From an uncultured Draconibacterium sp. (GTDB taxonomy: Bacteria > Bacteroidota > Bacteroidia > Bacteroidales > Prolixibacteraceae): a stretch of 64,000 bases of DNA. The position numbers and the translations under genes were made by a program. Of this stretch, positions 26,516 to 36,060 are shown piece after piece. The first letter of the stretch is position 1; each line of letters begins with the position of its first letter. The DNA is taken from NCBI RefSeq assembly GCF_963674925.1, contig NZ_OY771648.1, positions 186,001 through 250,000 on the forward strand, in the 5' to 3' direction. Under the pieces are notes generated by a model. It was not told where the DNA came from. It saw only the letters and a list, made by a program, of their open reading frames with translations, and searched no databases.

Positions 26516-28528
26516 TTGGAAAATACATTTAAAAATATACCCTTCTTACGAATCACAGTCGCTTTTGCCACTGGTATTTTCCTTGCTTCGATTTTTACGA
26601 TAACCAGTACAATTCTTATTTATCCGGCTGTTGGCCTTTGCGCTTTTTCAATTCTAATCCACAAACGTTATAAATTTTATCTTTCTCCTGTTTTTGGAGG
26701 AATGACTTTTATTCTACTCGTTTTATTCGGAGCCATTACGTACCAGCAATACAACCATCTACCTCCTCCCGAAACAAAAGGATTAATGGCGGCCACAGTG
26801 CTCGAAACGCCGCAGGAAAAAACCAGCACCTACAAAAGCCTGCTTCTTTTGCATTCGGTAAAATCAGGGGATACTCTGATTGGCACACGAGAAAAAGTGC
26901 TGGTTTATTTTGAAAAAGCGGAAGACATCAAACAGTTAAAGCCGGGAAGTCAGATTATTTTTGAGCAGTCGCCCGAACCAATTGAAAACCGCGGAAATCC
27001 TTACGAATTTGACTACAAAAAATACCTCGAAAAGAAACACATTTTCAGGCAGGTTTATCTACAAACCGGAAACTGGCATTTAACCGGATATGGCAACTAT
27101 ACTCCGCTTTTACGGGCCGAAACAATTCGCGACAAACTGCTAAAAATATATCGCGACCAGGAAATAGGAGCACAAGAAACCGAAATACTTTCAGCGCTTA
27201 CATTGGGCTACAAGCGCGAACTCGACCGCGAAACAAAACGCGTTTTTTCTTCAGCCGGAGCCATGCATGTACTCGCTGTTTCAGGATTACATGTCGGCAT
27301 AATTTTCTTTGCTTTTTCGTTCTGCTTTGGATTTCTGCAAAAAAGAAGAATTGGCAAGTTCATTTACGTAGTGCTTTCTATCAGCTTTTTGTGGGGGTAT
27401 GCTTTAATTACCGGTCTGTCGCCATCGGTATTGCGTGCTTGTACCATGTTTAGCCTGATTATCATTGCCGGCAATATCAACCGTCGGGCAAATATTTACA
27501 ACACACTTGCAGCCTCAGCCTTTCTGCTTTTATTGGTTAATCCCAATAACCTCTTTGAGGTAGGATTTCAACTCTCGTATATGGCTGTTTTTGGAATTGT
27601 TTTTCTGCAACCCCGAATTGCCGGATTATGGACGATAAAAAACAAGGTGGGGCTGTTTTTCTGGAATTTAATAAGCGTTTCAATTGCAGCCCAAATAGCC
27701 ACATTCCCGCTTTCGGCCTATTACTTTAATCAATTCCCTACCTACTTTTTACTGAGCAACATCGTAGTAATTCCAGCTGCCATGCTTCTTATACCCCTCG
27801 GGCTCGGGTTATTGGCTTTTTCAAAAATACCGCTGCTGTCTACTTCAATCGCTTTCGTAGTAAAATGGATTATAAAAGGCGTATATTTTTTACTGTCCTC
27901 CATCGAATCATTTCCACATTCAACACCCGATGTTGTGCTTCACGTACCCGAACTACTTTTCGTTTTGGTCATGCTGTTTTCCATCTTTCTTTTTCTGAAT
28001 TCGCATCGGGCCGTCTTTCTAAAGTCGGCACTTTCGTTTGCAGTGGTCCTTGCTGCATTTATTCTGTTTTCAGCTTACAAACAAATCAACCGGCGAGAAA
28101 TAATAGTGCTAAACTCACAAGAACAGGTAACTTGTTTTATTTATGCGAACAAAATGTATGTCATTTCAGCCGACACACTTTCGGTTGACGATTACAATTA
28201 TAGCTCTGTGCAAGATATAAAACGCCAGAAACGAATAACGAATACGATTTTCCTGACTTCCGAATCGACATTCAACGATGCGTTGCTGTTTCTCGACAAA
28301 GGACTGGTTGTTTTTGAAGGGAAAAAAGTTCTGATGGAACAACAAAGTAAGCCTGCAACAAACACTGTTTCGCCCGACATAATCATTAGTTCGAAAACTG
28401 CATACACCTTCGAAACTATTTCAGAAGATTGTTGTGTTATAAGGTACTATCGCGACCGAAAAAACTCCTCTTCCGAAACAAAACACCACATTCTTTCTGC
28501 ACAAGGAGCATTTACAACCACCTGGTAA
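26516..28528 (+). CDS. ComEC/Rec2-family DNA-uptake channel protein
   Basis: A 670-residue membrane protein. Three N-terminal hydrophobic helices precede a soluble DUF4131/OB-like region (about 90-200). The competence domain (about 220-480) follows, with LSALTLGYKRELDRE, AVSGLHVGIIFF and ALITGLSPSVLRACTM. The C-terminal 170 residues are not the usual metallo-beta-lactamase-like domain, which is common in Bacteroidota. It would form the inner-membrane channel for single-stranded DNA in natural transformation. The start is TTG at 26516; no better ATG is in frame nearby. Confidence 0.88.
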   Translation: MENTFKNIPFLRITVAFATGIFLASIFTITSTILIYPAVGLCAFSILIHKRYKFYLSPVFGGMTFILLVLFGAITYQQYNHLPPPETKGLMAATVLETPQEKTSTYKSLLLLHSVKSGDTLIGTREKVLVYFEKAEDIKQLKPGSQIIFEQSPEPIENRGNPYEFDYKKYLEKKHIFRQVYLQTGNWHLTGYGNYTPLLRAETIRDKLLKIYRDQEIGAQETEILSALTLGYKRELDRETKRVFSSAGAMHVLAVSGLHVGIIFFAFSFCFGFLQKRRIGKFIYVVLSISFLWGYALITGLSPSVLRACTMFSLIIIAGNINRRANIYNTLAASAFLLLLVNPNNLFEVGFQLSYMAVFGIVFLQPRIAGLWTIKNKVGLFFWNLISVSIAAQIATFPLSAYYFNQFPTYFLLSNIVVIPAAMLLIPLGLGLLAFSKIPLLSTSIAFVVKWIIKGVYFLLSSIESFPHSTPDVVLHVPELLFVLVMLFSIFLFLNSHRAVFLKSALSFAVVLAAFILFSAYKQINRREIIVLNSQEQVTCFIYANKMYVISADTLSVDDYNYSSVQDIKRQKRITNTIFLTSESTFNDALLFLDKGLVVFEGKKVLMEQQSKPATNTVSPDIIISSKTAYTFETISEDCCVIRYYRDRKNSSSETKHHILSAQGAFTTTW

Positions 28529-28724
28529 CCGTACATTTCACATTAAGCCCTGTTCGTAATCTCATATTTGGTTGAGAAATATTTTGGTAAATTCCTGTAA
28601 ATTACACGGGGCATTTTGTAATTTAGAATGTTAATTTAATGTTGGAAGCAGAAAATTATAAAGCGTTTTCCGTTGGGTTTAAAAACAGAATGCATTATTT
28701 TGCTTTATTAAATAATACAGACAG

Positions 28725-28796
28725 GTGAAACGAGCATGTAATCATTATGCTTACAGAATAGAAGCTAACAAGCGAGTTCCATCGAATACTTTTTAG
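28725..28796 (+). CDS. Possible 23-residue micro-ORF (MKRAC type)
   Basis: GTG start, reading MKRACNHYAYRIEANKRV then PSNTF, 20 bp before trkA. Its first 16 bases (from 28726) recur at 43026-43041, where another micro-ORF begins MKRAC and also ends with an RVP...F pattern before a downstream gene. The expression signals are weak, so this may be a repeat fragment rather than a gene. Confidence 0.25.
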   Translation: MKRACNHYAYRIEANKRVPSNTF

Positions 28797-28815
28797 AATT
28801 AACACTTATAATGAA

Positions 28816-30150
28816 ATGAAAGTTGTTATAGCGGGTGCCGGCGAAGTAGGAACACATTTGGCGAGAATGTTAACCAATGAAAACCACGACATTACCTTAC
28901 TGGATGATTCTCCTGAAAAACTGGCAAATATCAGTAGTGAAGTAGACCTGATGACCATTGTGGGTTCAGCTCATTCATTTCAGGATTTAAAAAGTACCGA
29001 CCTGGCAAAATCCGATTTGTTTATTGCAGTCACTCCCTTTGAGGAACGGAACGTTTTGGCCTGTTCAATGGCGTCGTACCTTGGAGTTAGCCGTACAATT
29101 GCACGAATAAACAACTCCGAGTACCTTCAGGAAAGATACCGGTCAAAGCTTAACAACCTGGGGATAAATGAATTGATTTACCCTGAAAGTCTGGCAGCAA
29201 AAGAAATTGTTGCCTCGGTAAAACAAACAGCTACTCGTCAGTTAATCGAGTTTTCAGGCGGAAAACTGATTATGATGGGAATTAAAGTACGCGAAAATGC
29301 ACCGGTTCTGAATAAAACATTTGAAGAACTATCTCAGGAAAATCAGCATTTATTGGTAGTGGCAATTAACCGCGACAATGAAACGATCATCCCGAATGGT
29401 AATGATTTTATAAAAAACGGTGACATCGTATTTTTTGTTACCACACCGGCCGAGCAAAACAACGTTTACGAATTAACCGGCAAAACACTTTTCGAGGTTA
29501 AAAACATTATGTTTTTGGGAGGTAGCCGAATTGCCCAGAAAGCAATCGAAAAACTGGGCGAAAACTATCGCATAAAAGTTATTGAAGGCGACCGAAAAAG
29601 ATGCGAAAAAATTGCCGATAAGTACGAAAATGTGCTGGTAATTAACGGCGACGGGCGTAATCTGAATTTATTACGCGAAGAAGGAATAGAAAAAATGGAT
29701 GCTTTTGTGGCAACCACCGGAAATTCGGAAACCAACATATTAGGCTGTCACCTGGCAAAAACATTTGGCGTTCGCCGAACAGTGGCCGAGGTTGAGAACT
29801 TAGCCTACATGAACCTTGCAGACAATATGGATATCGGCAGTATTTTTAATAAAAAGCTGATTGCTGCGGGTTACATTTACCGTTTTACGCTAAATGCCGA
29901 AATCTCGAAAGTAAAATGTTTAACAGCCTCCGACGCCGAAGTTTTTGAGTTTATTGCCAAGCCCGGAGCTAAAATCACACAAAAATCCATAAAAGATCTT
30001 GACTTCCCCGAAGAAGCAAAAATAGGAGGTGTGATTCGTGGCAATATGGGGTACATTGCCCACGGTTACACTCAAATTCAGGAAGGCGACAAAGTAGTTG
30101 TATTCACCCTGCCTTCAGGAATTAAAAAGCTGGAGAAATTCTTTAAGTAA
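28816..30150 (+). CDS. trkA: Trk potassium uptake regulatory protein TrkA
   Basis: A 444-residue cytosolic gating subunit with two tandem RCK units. Each has an NAD-binding Rossmann domain (MKVVIAGAGEVGTHLARML at the start, IMFLGGSRIAQKAIEKLG near 230) and a TrkA-C domain (about 145-225 and 365-444). It binds NAD(H)/ATP and controls the TrkH channel, whose gene follows 16 bp downstream. Confidence 0.96.
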   Translation: MKVVIAGAGEVGTHLARMLTNENHDITLLDDSPEKLANISSEVDLMTIVGSAHSFQDLKSTDLAKSDLFIAVTPFEERNVLACSMASYLGVSRTIARINNSEYLQERYRSKLNNLGINELIYPESLAAKEIVASVKQTATRQLIEFSGGKLIMMGIKVRENAPVLNKTFEELSQENQHLLVVAINRDNETIIPNGNDFIKNGDIVFFVTTPAEQNNVYELTGKTLFEVKNIMFLGGSRIAQKAIEKLGENYRIKVIEGDRKRCEKIADKYENVLVINGDGRNLNLLREEGIEKMDAFVATTGNSETNILGCHLAKTFGVRRTVAEVENLAYMNLADNMDIGSIFNKKLIAAGYIYRFTLNAEISKVKCLTASDAEVFEFIAKPGAKITQKSIKDLDFPEEAKIGGVIRGNMGYIAHGYTQIQEGDKVVVFTLPSGIKKLEKFFK

Positions 30151-30166
30151 GCCAAACTACCGGAAC

Positions 30167-31612
30167 ATGAATCTAAAAATCATAATCAGAGTACTTGGTT
30201 TTTTATTATTTGTAGAGGGAATTGCCATGGGCATCGCTCTACTGGTTGCTCTGCTTTATGGGGAATCCGATATTAGTGCGTTCTTAATTTCAGGCGGAAT
30301 AAACCTGGCCATTGGAGGACTGATTGTTGCCGCTACTTCGAAAGCCAAAAAAGATATTGGCAAACGCGAAGGATTCATCATCGTGTCGATGGTGTGGATT
30401 GTGTTCTCGTTTTTTGGGAGCTTACCTTATGTTATAAGTGGCTCCATACCCAGTTTTACCGATGCATTTTTCGAAACCATTTCCGGTTTTACTACAACAG
30501 GCTCATCAGTTTTAAATGATATCGAGGCACTTCCCCACGGAATTTTGTTCTGGCGAAGTATCACCCAATGGCTTGGCGGTATGGGTATTATCGTTTTATC
30601 GCTGGCTATTTTGCCGGTGTTTGGAATTGGCGGTATGCAGTTGTTTATGGCTGAAGTTCCGGGGCCAACACCCGATAAAATCAGCCCCAGAATTAAACAA
30701 ACGGCAAAAACACTTTGGGTAATTTACCTCACATTTACAGTTGCCGAAACGCTGCTGTTATGGGTTGGAGGAATGACCTTTTTCGACTCTATTTGCCATT
30801 CGTTTACCACCATGGCTACCGGAGGTTTTTCAACCAAACAGGCTAGTATCGCACACTGGCCATCGCCATTTATTCAGTATGTAATTATTGTTTTTATGTT
30901 TTTGGCTGGCACAAACTTTACACTTTCCTATTTTGCTATCAAAGGAAAGTTTTCGGTGGCATTTAAAGACGAAGAGTTTAAATATTACAGCCTTTTTACA
31001 CTCGGATTTACGGCACTCATCTTTATCGGACTTTTAATTTCTACCGAATTTGGCGTTGAAAAAGCATTTCGCGATTCATTGTTTCAGGTAGTTACAATTA
31101 TAACAACCACAGGATATGCCACGGCCGATTATCTAACCTGGCCACCGGTATTAACCATGCTCATCTTTTTGCTTTTCTTTTTTGGAGGTTCCGCCGGATC
31201 AACAGGTGGAGGAATAAAGATTATGCGAATTGTTGTGCTGCTTAAAAACGGCTATTACGAGCTAAAACGGTTGGTGCATCCCAACGCTATTATTCCTGTT
31301 CGTTTTAATAAACACTCGGTTGATGCAAAAATCGTTACCAACGTGCTGGCATTTTTTATGATCTACTTCGTAATTTTTGCAATCAGCACCGTTATTTTCA
31401 CACTGATTGAACCGGATATGGAATCATCGATGGGAGCTGTTGCTACCTGTTTGGGAAATATCGGGCCGGGCTTGGGATCTGTTGGGCCGGCAGAAAATTT
31501 CTACCACATCAGCCCAATCGGGAAATGGTTTCTATCATTTTTAATGCTTCTCGGCCGACTGGAGCTGTTTACTGTTTTGGTGCTCTTCTCGCCATCGTTC
31601 TGGAAAGAATAG
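30167..31612 (+). CDS. trkH: Trk potassium uptake protein TrkH
   Basis: 481 residues from the ATG at 30167 (MNLKIIIRVLGFLLF), 16 bp after trkA; the upstream in-frame Met inside trkA is not used. Multiple transmembrane helices with the repeated pore motifs typical of TrkH: ISGFTTTGSSVL, FTTMATGGFST, ITTTGYATADY and CLGNIGPGLGSVG. It forms the potassium-conducting membrane subunit of the Trk system with TrkA. Confidence 0.96.
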   Translation: MNLKIIIRVLGFLLFVEGIAMGIALLVALLYGESDISAFLISGGINLAIGGLIVAATSKAKKDIGKREGFIIVSMVWIVFSFFGSLPYVISGSIPSFTDAFFETISGFTTTGSSVLNDIEALPHGILFWRSITQWLGGMGIIVLSLAILPVFGIGGMQLFMAEVPGPTPDKISPRIKQTAKTLWVIYLTFTVAETLLLWVGGMTFFDSICHSFTTMATGGFSTKQASIAHWPSPFIQYVIIVFMFLAGTNFTLSYFAIKGKFSVAFKDEEFKYYSLFTLGFTALIFIGLLISTEFGVEKAFRDSLFQVVTIITTTGYATADYLTWPPVLTMLIFLLFFFGGSAGSTGGGIKIMRIVVLLKNGYYELKRLVHPNAIIPVRFNKHSVDAKIVTNVLAFFMIYFVIFAISTVIFTLIEPDMESSMGAVATCLGNIGPGLGSVGPAENFYHISPIGKWFLSFLMLLGRLELFTVLVLFSPSFWKE

Positions 31613-31617
31613 CAGAC

Positions 31618-32232
31618 TTAATATTCCAGTTCACCTTTTCCCTGACGCACCAAAGTTGGTTCGTCCGATGTGCAATCAATAATTGTTGATGGAATTAATT
31701 CCCCAAAACCACCGTCGATAACAATATCAGCCAGTTCTGCGAATTTTTCATGGATCAACTCCGGATCAGTGGTATATTCCAAAATCTCGTCGTCGTCGTG
31801 CACCGACGATGAAAGGATTGGATTTCCCAGTTCATTTACAATCTCACGAATAATATTGTTATCGGGAATACGGATTCCTACCGTTTTCTTTTTCCCTTTA
31901 AAATACCTTGGCACATTGTTATTGGCATTTAATATAAAGGTAAACGGGCCGGGTAAATTTTTACGAATGAGCTTAAAAATATGATTGGGAATTGGTTTGG
32001 TATAATCCGATAAATGGCTGAAGTCGCTGCAGATAAACGAAAAATTATTCTTCTCTACCTGGATACCTTTAAATCGAGCTACCTTTTCAACTGCTTTTTG
32101 GTTGGTAATGTCGCAACCAATTCCGTAAACCGTGTCGGTTGGGTAAACAATAACTCCACCTCCTCGCAAAACATCTACAATTTTTCTTATATCGCGGGGA
32201 TTTGGATTTTCATTATATAAGCGTACCAACAT
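31618..32232 (-). CDS. L-threonylcarbamoyladenylate synthase, Sua5/YciO/YrdC family
   Basis: A 204-residue YrdC-fold protein. Motifs: GGVIVYPTDTVYGIGCDI near 30-47, RFKGIQVEKNNFSFICSD, PGPFTFILN and KTVGIRIPDN. The family makes threonylcarbamoyl-AMP for the t6A37 modification of tRNA. The length fits the single-domain YrdC/YciO type. Without the rest of the genome I cannot tell TsaC from the YciO paralogue. Convergent with trkH (5 bp between stops), divergent from mnmD. Confidence 0.85.
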   Translation of the reverse strand: MLVRLYNENPNPRDIRKIVDVLRGGGVIVYPTDTVYGIGCDITNQKAVEKVARFKGIQVEKNNFSFICSDFSHLSDYTKPIPNHIFKLIRKNLPGPFTFILNANNNVPRYFKGKKKTVGIRIPDNNIIREIVNELGNPILSSSVHDDDEILEYTTDPELIHEKFAELADIVIDGGFGELIPSTIIDCTSDEPTLVRQGKGELEY

Positions 32233-32241
32233 AGTTTTTCC

Positions 32242-32249
32242 TATTTTTG
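32242..32249 (+). promoter_or_regulatory. Promoter -7 box upstream of mnmD
   Basis: TATTTTTG, a TAnnTTTG match on the plus strand in the divergent region, 102 bp before the mnmD start. Confidence 0.35.
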
Positions 32250-32350
32250 GCCGATAAAATTAGTTTTTTAAGTCACAAAAGGTGCCTTTTTGCTGCTTTT
32301 TAGCTGAATACTGATTGTACAACATAGGATTTTTAGGAAATTCGCAAGCC

Positions 32351-33016
32351 ATGCAACGAAAAATTATAACTACTGAAGACGGATCGAAAACGCTGTTTAT
32401 TCCTGAGATGGACGAACAGTACCACTCGGTAAACGGAGCACTAACCGAATCGGCATATGTGTATCTCGACAAGGGCTACCGGCACAATCAATCGACGGAG
32501 CCGGTAATTCTTGAAATTGGCTTTGGAACCGGATTAAATGCCTTGTTAACGGCCATTGAAGCAGAAGATAAAAAGCGTAAAACCACTTATATTTCCTTAG
32601 AAAAGTACCCAATCGAACCGACAGAAATAGAGCAGCTCAACTATGGAATTTTGATTTCGGAACAAGCAGAAAAACTATTTTCAGCGCTGCACAATAGTGA
32701 GTGGAACCAAAAAACAAAAATTTCGCCGTATTTCGATTTATTAAAACTACAGGCCGACCTCACTCTGTTTTCGTTTGAAAATCTCCCAACGGTTGACGTG
32801 ATCTACTTCGATGCGTTTGGCCCCGACAAACAACCCGAGATGTGGAACGAGGAAATTTTTAGAAAGCTATTTAGCATTAGTAATGCAAATGCAAACCTTG
32901 TAACCTACAGCGCCAAAGGCGAAATTCGTCGCCGAATGGAACGATCGGGTTATATTTCAGAGCGGCTTCCCGGTCCTCCGGGAAAAAGGCAAATGCTTCG
33001 GGCAACACGACCTTGA
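32351..33016 (+). CDS. mnmD: tRNA (mnm5s2U34) methyltransferase, standalone MnmC1 half
   Basis: 221 residues from the ATG at 32351 (MQRKIITTEDGSKTLF); an upstream in-frame Met at 32315 is less likely. An SAM-dependent methyltransferase with VILEIGFGTGLNALLTAIEA, VDVIYFDAFGPDKQPEMW and the C-terminal LPGPPGKRQMLRAT. This is the DUF752 half of MnmC without the FAD-dependent half. It would methylate the wobble-uridine side chain in certain tRNAs. Confidence 0.9.
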   Translation: MQRKIITTEDGSKTLFIPEMDEQYHSVNGALTESAYVYLDKGYRHNQSTEPVILEIGFGTGLNALLTAIEAEDKKRKTTYISLEKYPIEPTEIEQLNYGILISEQAEKLFSALHNSEWNQKTKISPYFDLLKLQADLTLFSFENLPTVDVIYFDAFGPDKQPEMWNEEIFRKLFSISNANANLVTYSAKGEIRRRMERSGYISERLPGPPGKRQMLRATRP

Positions 33017-33379
33017 TGCAAAAATCGCGCAATAACCCGCAAAAAAACACAAGCTAACACACTGTATTACTACACCTTACAGACTATCGAACAAGACTAT
33101 TCGACAAGCCGAACAATAAACACGAATGTTCGATTGTTCCTGACTTAAACTTTTTTAACATTTTTTAATTTCACCAATTTCGTTTCTGTATTTTTCACAA
33201 TATTTTGCCTATAAATGCCCCGAAAAAGGTTAAAAACCAACCTTTTGACATTTTGTTAAAAAATAACCAATGTCCGGAAGAAGACCTTTTTGATAGATAT
33301 TTTCAATTTATTCTGCATTTAAATTCTTGGATTTTGTAAAAATTCCTGTAAAATTTGAACTTCATTCAACGTGAAATTT
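33017..33379. other. Gene-free region
   Basis: About 360 bp, AT-rich. A GAACA...TGTTC inverted repeat lies near 33105-33125. Nothing else recognisable. Confidence 0.35.
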
Positions 33380-33895
33380 ATGATTTATCAATTTCAAATT
33401 GTTTCACAAGAGGCCCAAAACTTCCGATTGGAAGTAGCTCTGGATGAGAAACATTCATTTTTCGATTTTCATAGTATTATACAGAAAAGTGTTGGTTTTG
33501 AGTCACACCAACTGGCATCTTTCTTCGTGTCCAATAAAAACTGGAGAAAGCTGGTTGAGATTTCGATGTTAGACTTAGGTATAAATGGTGCAGCATTTTA
33601 CATCATGCAAAAAACAAAATTAGGTGACTTGCTGCAAGATAAAGGACAACAACTCATTTATACATTCGATTTTTTGAACGACAGGTCTTTTTTTATAGAA
33701 CTAACTGGAATAATTATGGAAAAAAATCTTAATGAGCCATTAGTCGCTTTAAAACAAGGCGATTCCCCCGTTCAGGTTTTAGGAGAAGAAAAAATTGAAC
33801 TTGAAACTGGTATAGGCCAGGAAGAAGAAGTTTATATGGATTTTGGAGAGCTTGATGATTACACTGAAATCTTTGGCGAAATGGACGATTTCTAA
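33380..33895 (+). CDS. PRiA4_ORF3/IS1096-TnpR-like family protein
   Basis: 171 residues from the ATG at 33380 (MIYQFQIVSQEAQNF); a GTG three codons earlier is an alternative. The fold of the family is visible in FRLEVALDEKHSFFDFHSII, GFESHQLASFF, DLLQDKGQQLIYTFDFLNDR and an acidic C-terminal tail (about 145-171). The family name comes from a passenger gene of IS1096, but in Bacteroidota it is a chromosomal protein of unknown function. No mobile-element ends are nearby. It has its own terminator, upstream of miaA. Confidence 0.8.
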   Translation: MIYQFQIVSQEAQNFRLEVALDEKHSFFDFHSIIQKSVGFESHQLASFFVSNKNWRKLVEISMLDLGINGAAFYIMQKTKLGDLLQDKGQQLIYTFDFLNDRSFFIELTGIIMEKNLNEPLVALKQGDSPVQVLGEEKIELETGIGQEEEVYMDFGELDDYTEIFGEMDDF

Positions 33896-33937
33896 TCACG
33901 AAAGACGACTGTTTAATCCATGTTTAAAAAAATTCCA

Positions 33938-33970
33938 AGGCTGTTCATTATTTTGAACAGTCTTTTTTTT
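33938..33970 (+). terminator. Rho-independent terminator
   Basis: CTGTTC (33941-33946) pairs with GAACAG (33955-33960), followed within two bases by eight T. Confidence 0.85.
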
Positions 33971-33999
33971 GTCATTAATTTGCCAAAAATCATGCATTC

Positions 34000-34902
34000 A
34001 TGCCAAAAACGCTTGTTGTAATTACCGGCCCAACCGGAATTGGGAAAACCGAAGTAAGTATAAAAGTTGCCCAACATTTTAATGCTGAAATCGTTTCAGC
34101 CGACTCCCGGCAAATTTTCAGGGAGCTCAATATCGGAACCGCCGTTCCTTCGAAGAATGAACTTGCTGCTGTGCCTCATCATTTTATTCAAAGTCATTCT
34201 GTTGAAGAAAACTACAATGCCAGTCGCTACGAAACTGAGGCGCTGACACTGATCAACAAGCTTTTCCAACAGAAGGATATTCTTTTGCTGGTGGGCGGCT
34301 CAATGTTATACATTGATGCTATTTGCAAAGGCATTGATAGTATGCCCGATGCCGATCCCGAAGTTCGGGCAGCATTAAAAAAGCAGCTGGAAGAAGAAGG
34401 ATTGGAAAGCCTGCGCCTGCAGCTAAAAACACTTGATCCTGAATATTATAAAAAAGTCGACCTGAAAAATCCGAACCGAATTATCCACGCACTCGAGATT
34501 AGTATTCAAACCGGAAAACCATACTCATCATTCCGTACCGACACACCAAAGGAACGCCCTTTTAAAATACTTAAAATCGCCCTGAACTGCGATCGACAAG
34601 TACTTCATAAGCGAATTAATTTAAGGGTAGTTAAAATGATGGAAGCAGGGTTGGAAGAAGAAGCCCGGAGTGTTTACCAAAAAAAACATTTGAATTCGCT
34701 TAATACAGTGGGCTACCAGGAGTTGTTTGCCTATTTTAACGGAGAGATCCCGCGTGAGAAAGCCATTGACCTGATAAAACGAAACTCGCGGCGTTATGCG
34801 CGTAAACAAATTACCTGGTTTCGCCGCGACGAAGCCGTGAAATGGTTTGAACCTGCCGGCTCTGAAGAAATAATCGCATGGATTAACACACAAATCAACT
34901 GA
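34000..34902 (+). CDS. miaA: tRNA dimethylallyltransferase
   Basis: A 300-residue enzyme adding a dimethylallyl group to A37 of tRNAs reading U-starting codons. Motifs: P-loop VITGPTGIGKTEVSIK, catalytic Asp in SADSRQIF, LNIGTAVPS, LLVGGSMLYIDAIC, and the C-terminal TVGYQELFAYF and RRYARKQITWFRRD. Full length. The next gene starts within a base of its stop, so the two are likely co-transcribed. Confidence 0.96.
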   Translation: MPKTLVVITGPTGIGKTEVSIKVAQHFNAEIVSADSRQIFRELNIGTAVPSKNELAAVPHHFIQSHSVEENYNASRYETEALTLINKLFQQKDILLLVGGSMLYIDAICKGIDSMPDADPEVRAALKKQLEEEGLESLRLQLKTLDPEYYKKVDLKNPNRIIHALEISIQTGKPYSSFRTDTPKERPFKILKIALNCDRQVLHKRINLRVVKMMEAGLEEEARSVYQKKHLNSLNTVGYQELFAYFNGEIPREKAIDLIKRNSRRYARKQITWFRRDEAVKWFEPAGSEEIIAWINTQIN

Positions 34903-34903
34903 C

Positions 34904-35356
34904 ATGGGGCAATTTATAATTCGGGTCTACGGACTGGTTATCAACGAAAAGAAAGAGATATTGCTTTCGGATGAATTTGTATTGAGTACAAAAATGACCA
35001 AGTTCCCCGGTGGCGGGCTGGAATTTGGAGAAGGGTTGATGGATGGCTTAAAAAGAGAGTTTATTGAAGAATGCAACGGACAGGAGATAGAGAACATCAG
35101 GCATTTTTACACCACCGACTTTTACCAAAAGGCATTGTTTTTCAACGATGCTCAATTAATCAGCATTTACTACCTCGCGGACCTGAAACAGCCGTTAAAA
35201 TTTAAAATCTCCGAAAAGTCATTTGACTTTGAAATTGATGGCGGAACAACACAAAGCTTCCGCTGGGGAAAAATAAAAGACCTGAAAGACGACGATATTA
35301 CTTTCCCAATTGATAAATTTGTTTTGAATAAATTAAAAGCAACTTTTAATACGTAA
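34904..35356 (+). CDS. NUDIX hydrolase
   Basis: A 150-residue protein with a Nudix box GGGLEFGEGLMDGLKREFIEE (two adjoining blocks, about 37-57) carrying the REFIEE metal-binding core. Substrate unknown; the family cleaves nucleoside diphosphate-linked compounds. Begins one base after the miaA stop. Confidence 0.9.
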   Translation: MGQFIIRVYGLVINEKKEILLSDEFVLSTKMTKFPGGGLEFGEGLMDGLKREFIEECNGQEIENIRHFYTTDFYQKALFFNDAQLISIYYLADLKQPLKFKISEKSFDFEIDGGTTQSFRWGKIKDLKDDDITFPIDKFVLNKLKATFNT

Positions 35357-35420
35357 CACCTTAAAGCGAATTAAGCAGCTTGCGGCATCTCGTAATCGGC
35401 GTTAACAAAATGAGCCGCTT

Positions 35421-35567
35421 GTGCAGCTTATCGACAACATAGCCGACACGATCGTAAAACCCAACAAAAGAAGAACAAAACTATTTTTTGCGGAAACAGA
35501 TGCAGCTCGAAAGAAGCCCGTCATCTGCGAAAAAGTTGATCAAACTTTATTTGAAAATGATAGCTAA
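35421..35567 (+). CDS. Doubtful small ORF overlapping the gmhB-like start
   Basis: A GTG-started frame of 48 residues (VQLIDNIADTIVKPNKRRTK and onward), preceded by an in-frame stop at 35403 and ending at 35567. The frame stays open upstream of that stop, which could mean a decayed longer gene. Coding status is uncertain. Confidence 0.2.
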   Translation: MQLIDNIADTIVKPNKRRTKLFFAETDAARKKPVICEKVDQTLFENDS

Positions 35568-36042
35568 CAATAAAAACAAGGCCCTTTTTCTCGACCGCGA
35601 CGGAACCATTAACATTGAAAAAAACTACGTGTTCCGTAGAGAAGATTTTGAATTTATTCCGGGCATTTTCGAATTGCTGAAAAGTTACCAGGACAAGGGA
35701 TTTCTATTAATCGTAATTACCAACCAATCAGGCATTGCGCGACAATATTATACCGAAAACGATTTCTTTCGTTTAAACAATTGGATGATCCTGCAGTTTC
35801 AGAAACAAGGGATAGAAATAACAAAAGTTTATTATTGTCCACATCATCCTGAAATAACAGGAAAATGCAGCTGCAGAAAACCCGAACCGGGAATGATTCT
35901 GCAAGCCATTCAGGAATTTAATATCGATCCTGTTAACTCAGTGTTGATAGGAGACAAAAAAAGAGATATTTTAGCAGGAGAGAAAGCAGGGATAGGAAAG
36001 AATTTATATATTCAAAACTTATTACAGACAGATTTAAATTAA
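35557..36042 (+). CDS. HAD-IIIA phosphatase, GmhB-like
   Basis: 161 residues from the ATG at 35557 (MIANNKNKALFLDRDG). The nucleophile motif LFLDRDGTIN, VITNQSGIAR, the zinc-loop cysteines in CPHHPEITGKCSCRKPEPGM and IGDKKRDILAGEKAG place it with D-glycero-D-manno-heptose bisphosphate 7-phosphatases. That would make an LPS heptose precursor, but imidazole-glycerol or other HAD-IIIA substrates cannot be excluded. It sits 18 bp before the relA/spoT gene. Confidence 0.82.
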   Translation: MIANNKNKALFLDRDGTINIEKNYVFRREDFEFIPGIFELLKSYQDKGFLLIVITNQSGIARQYYTENDFFRLNNWMILQFQKQGIEITKVYYCPHHPEITGKCSCRKPEPGMILQAIQEFNIDPVNSVLIGDKKRDILAGEKAGIGKNLYIQNLLQTDLN

Positions 36043-36060
36043 GGATCAGACAAAGGCAAA

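Noticed and set aside
33380..33895. Insertion-sequence passenger gene (IS1096 TnpR name)
   Set aside because: The family name is historical. No transposase or terminal repeats are nearby, and it sits in a housekeeping context.
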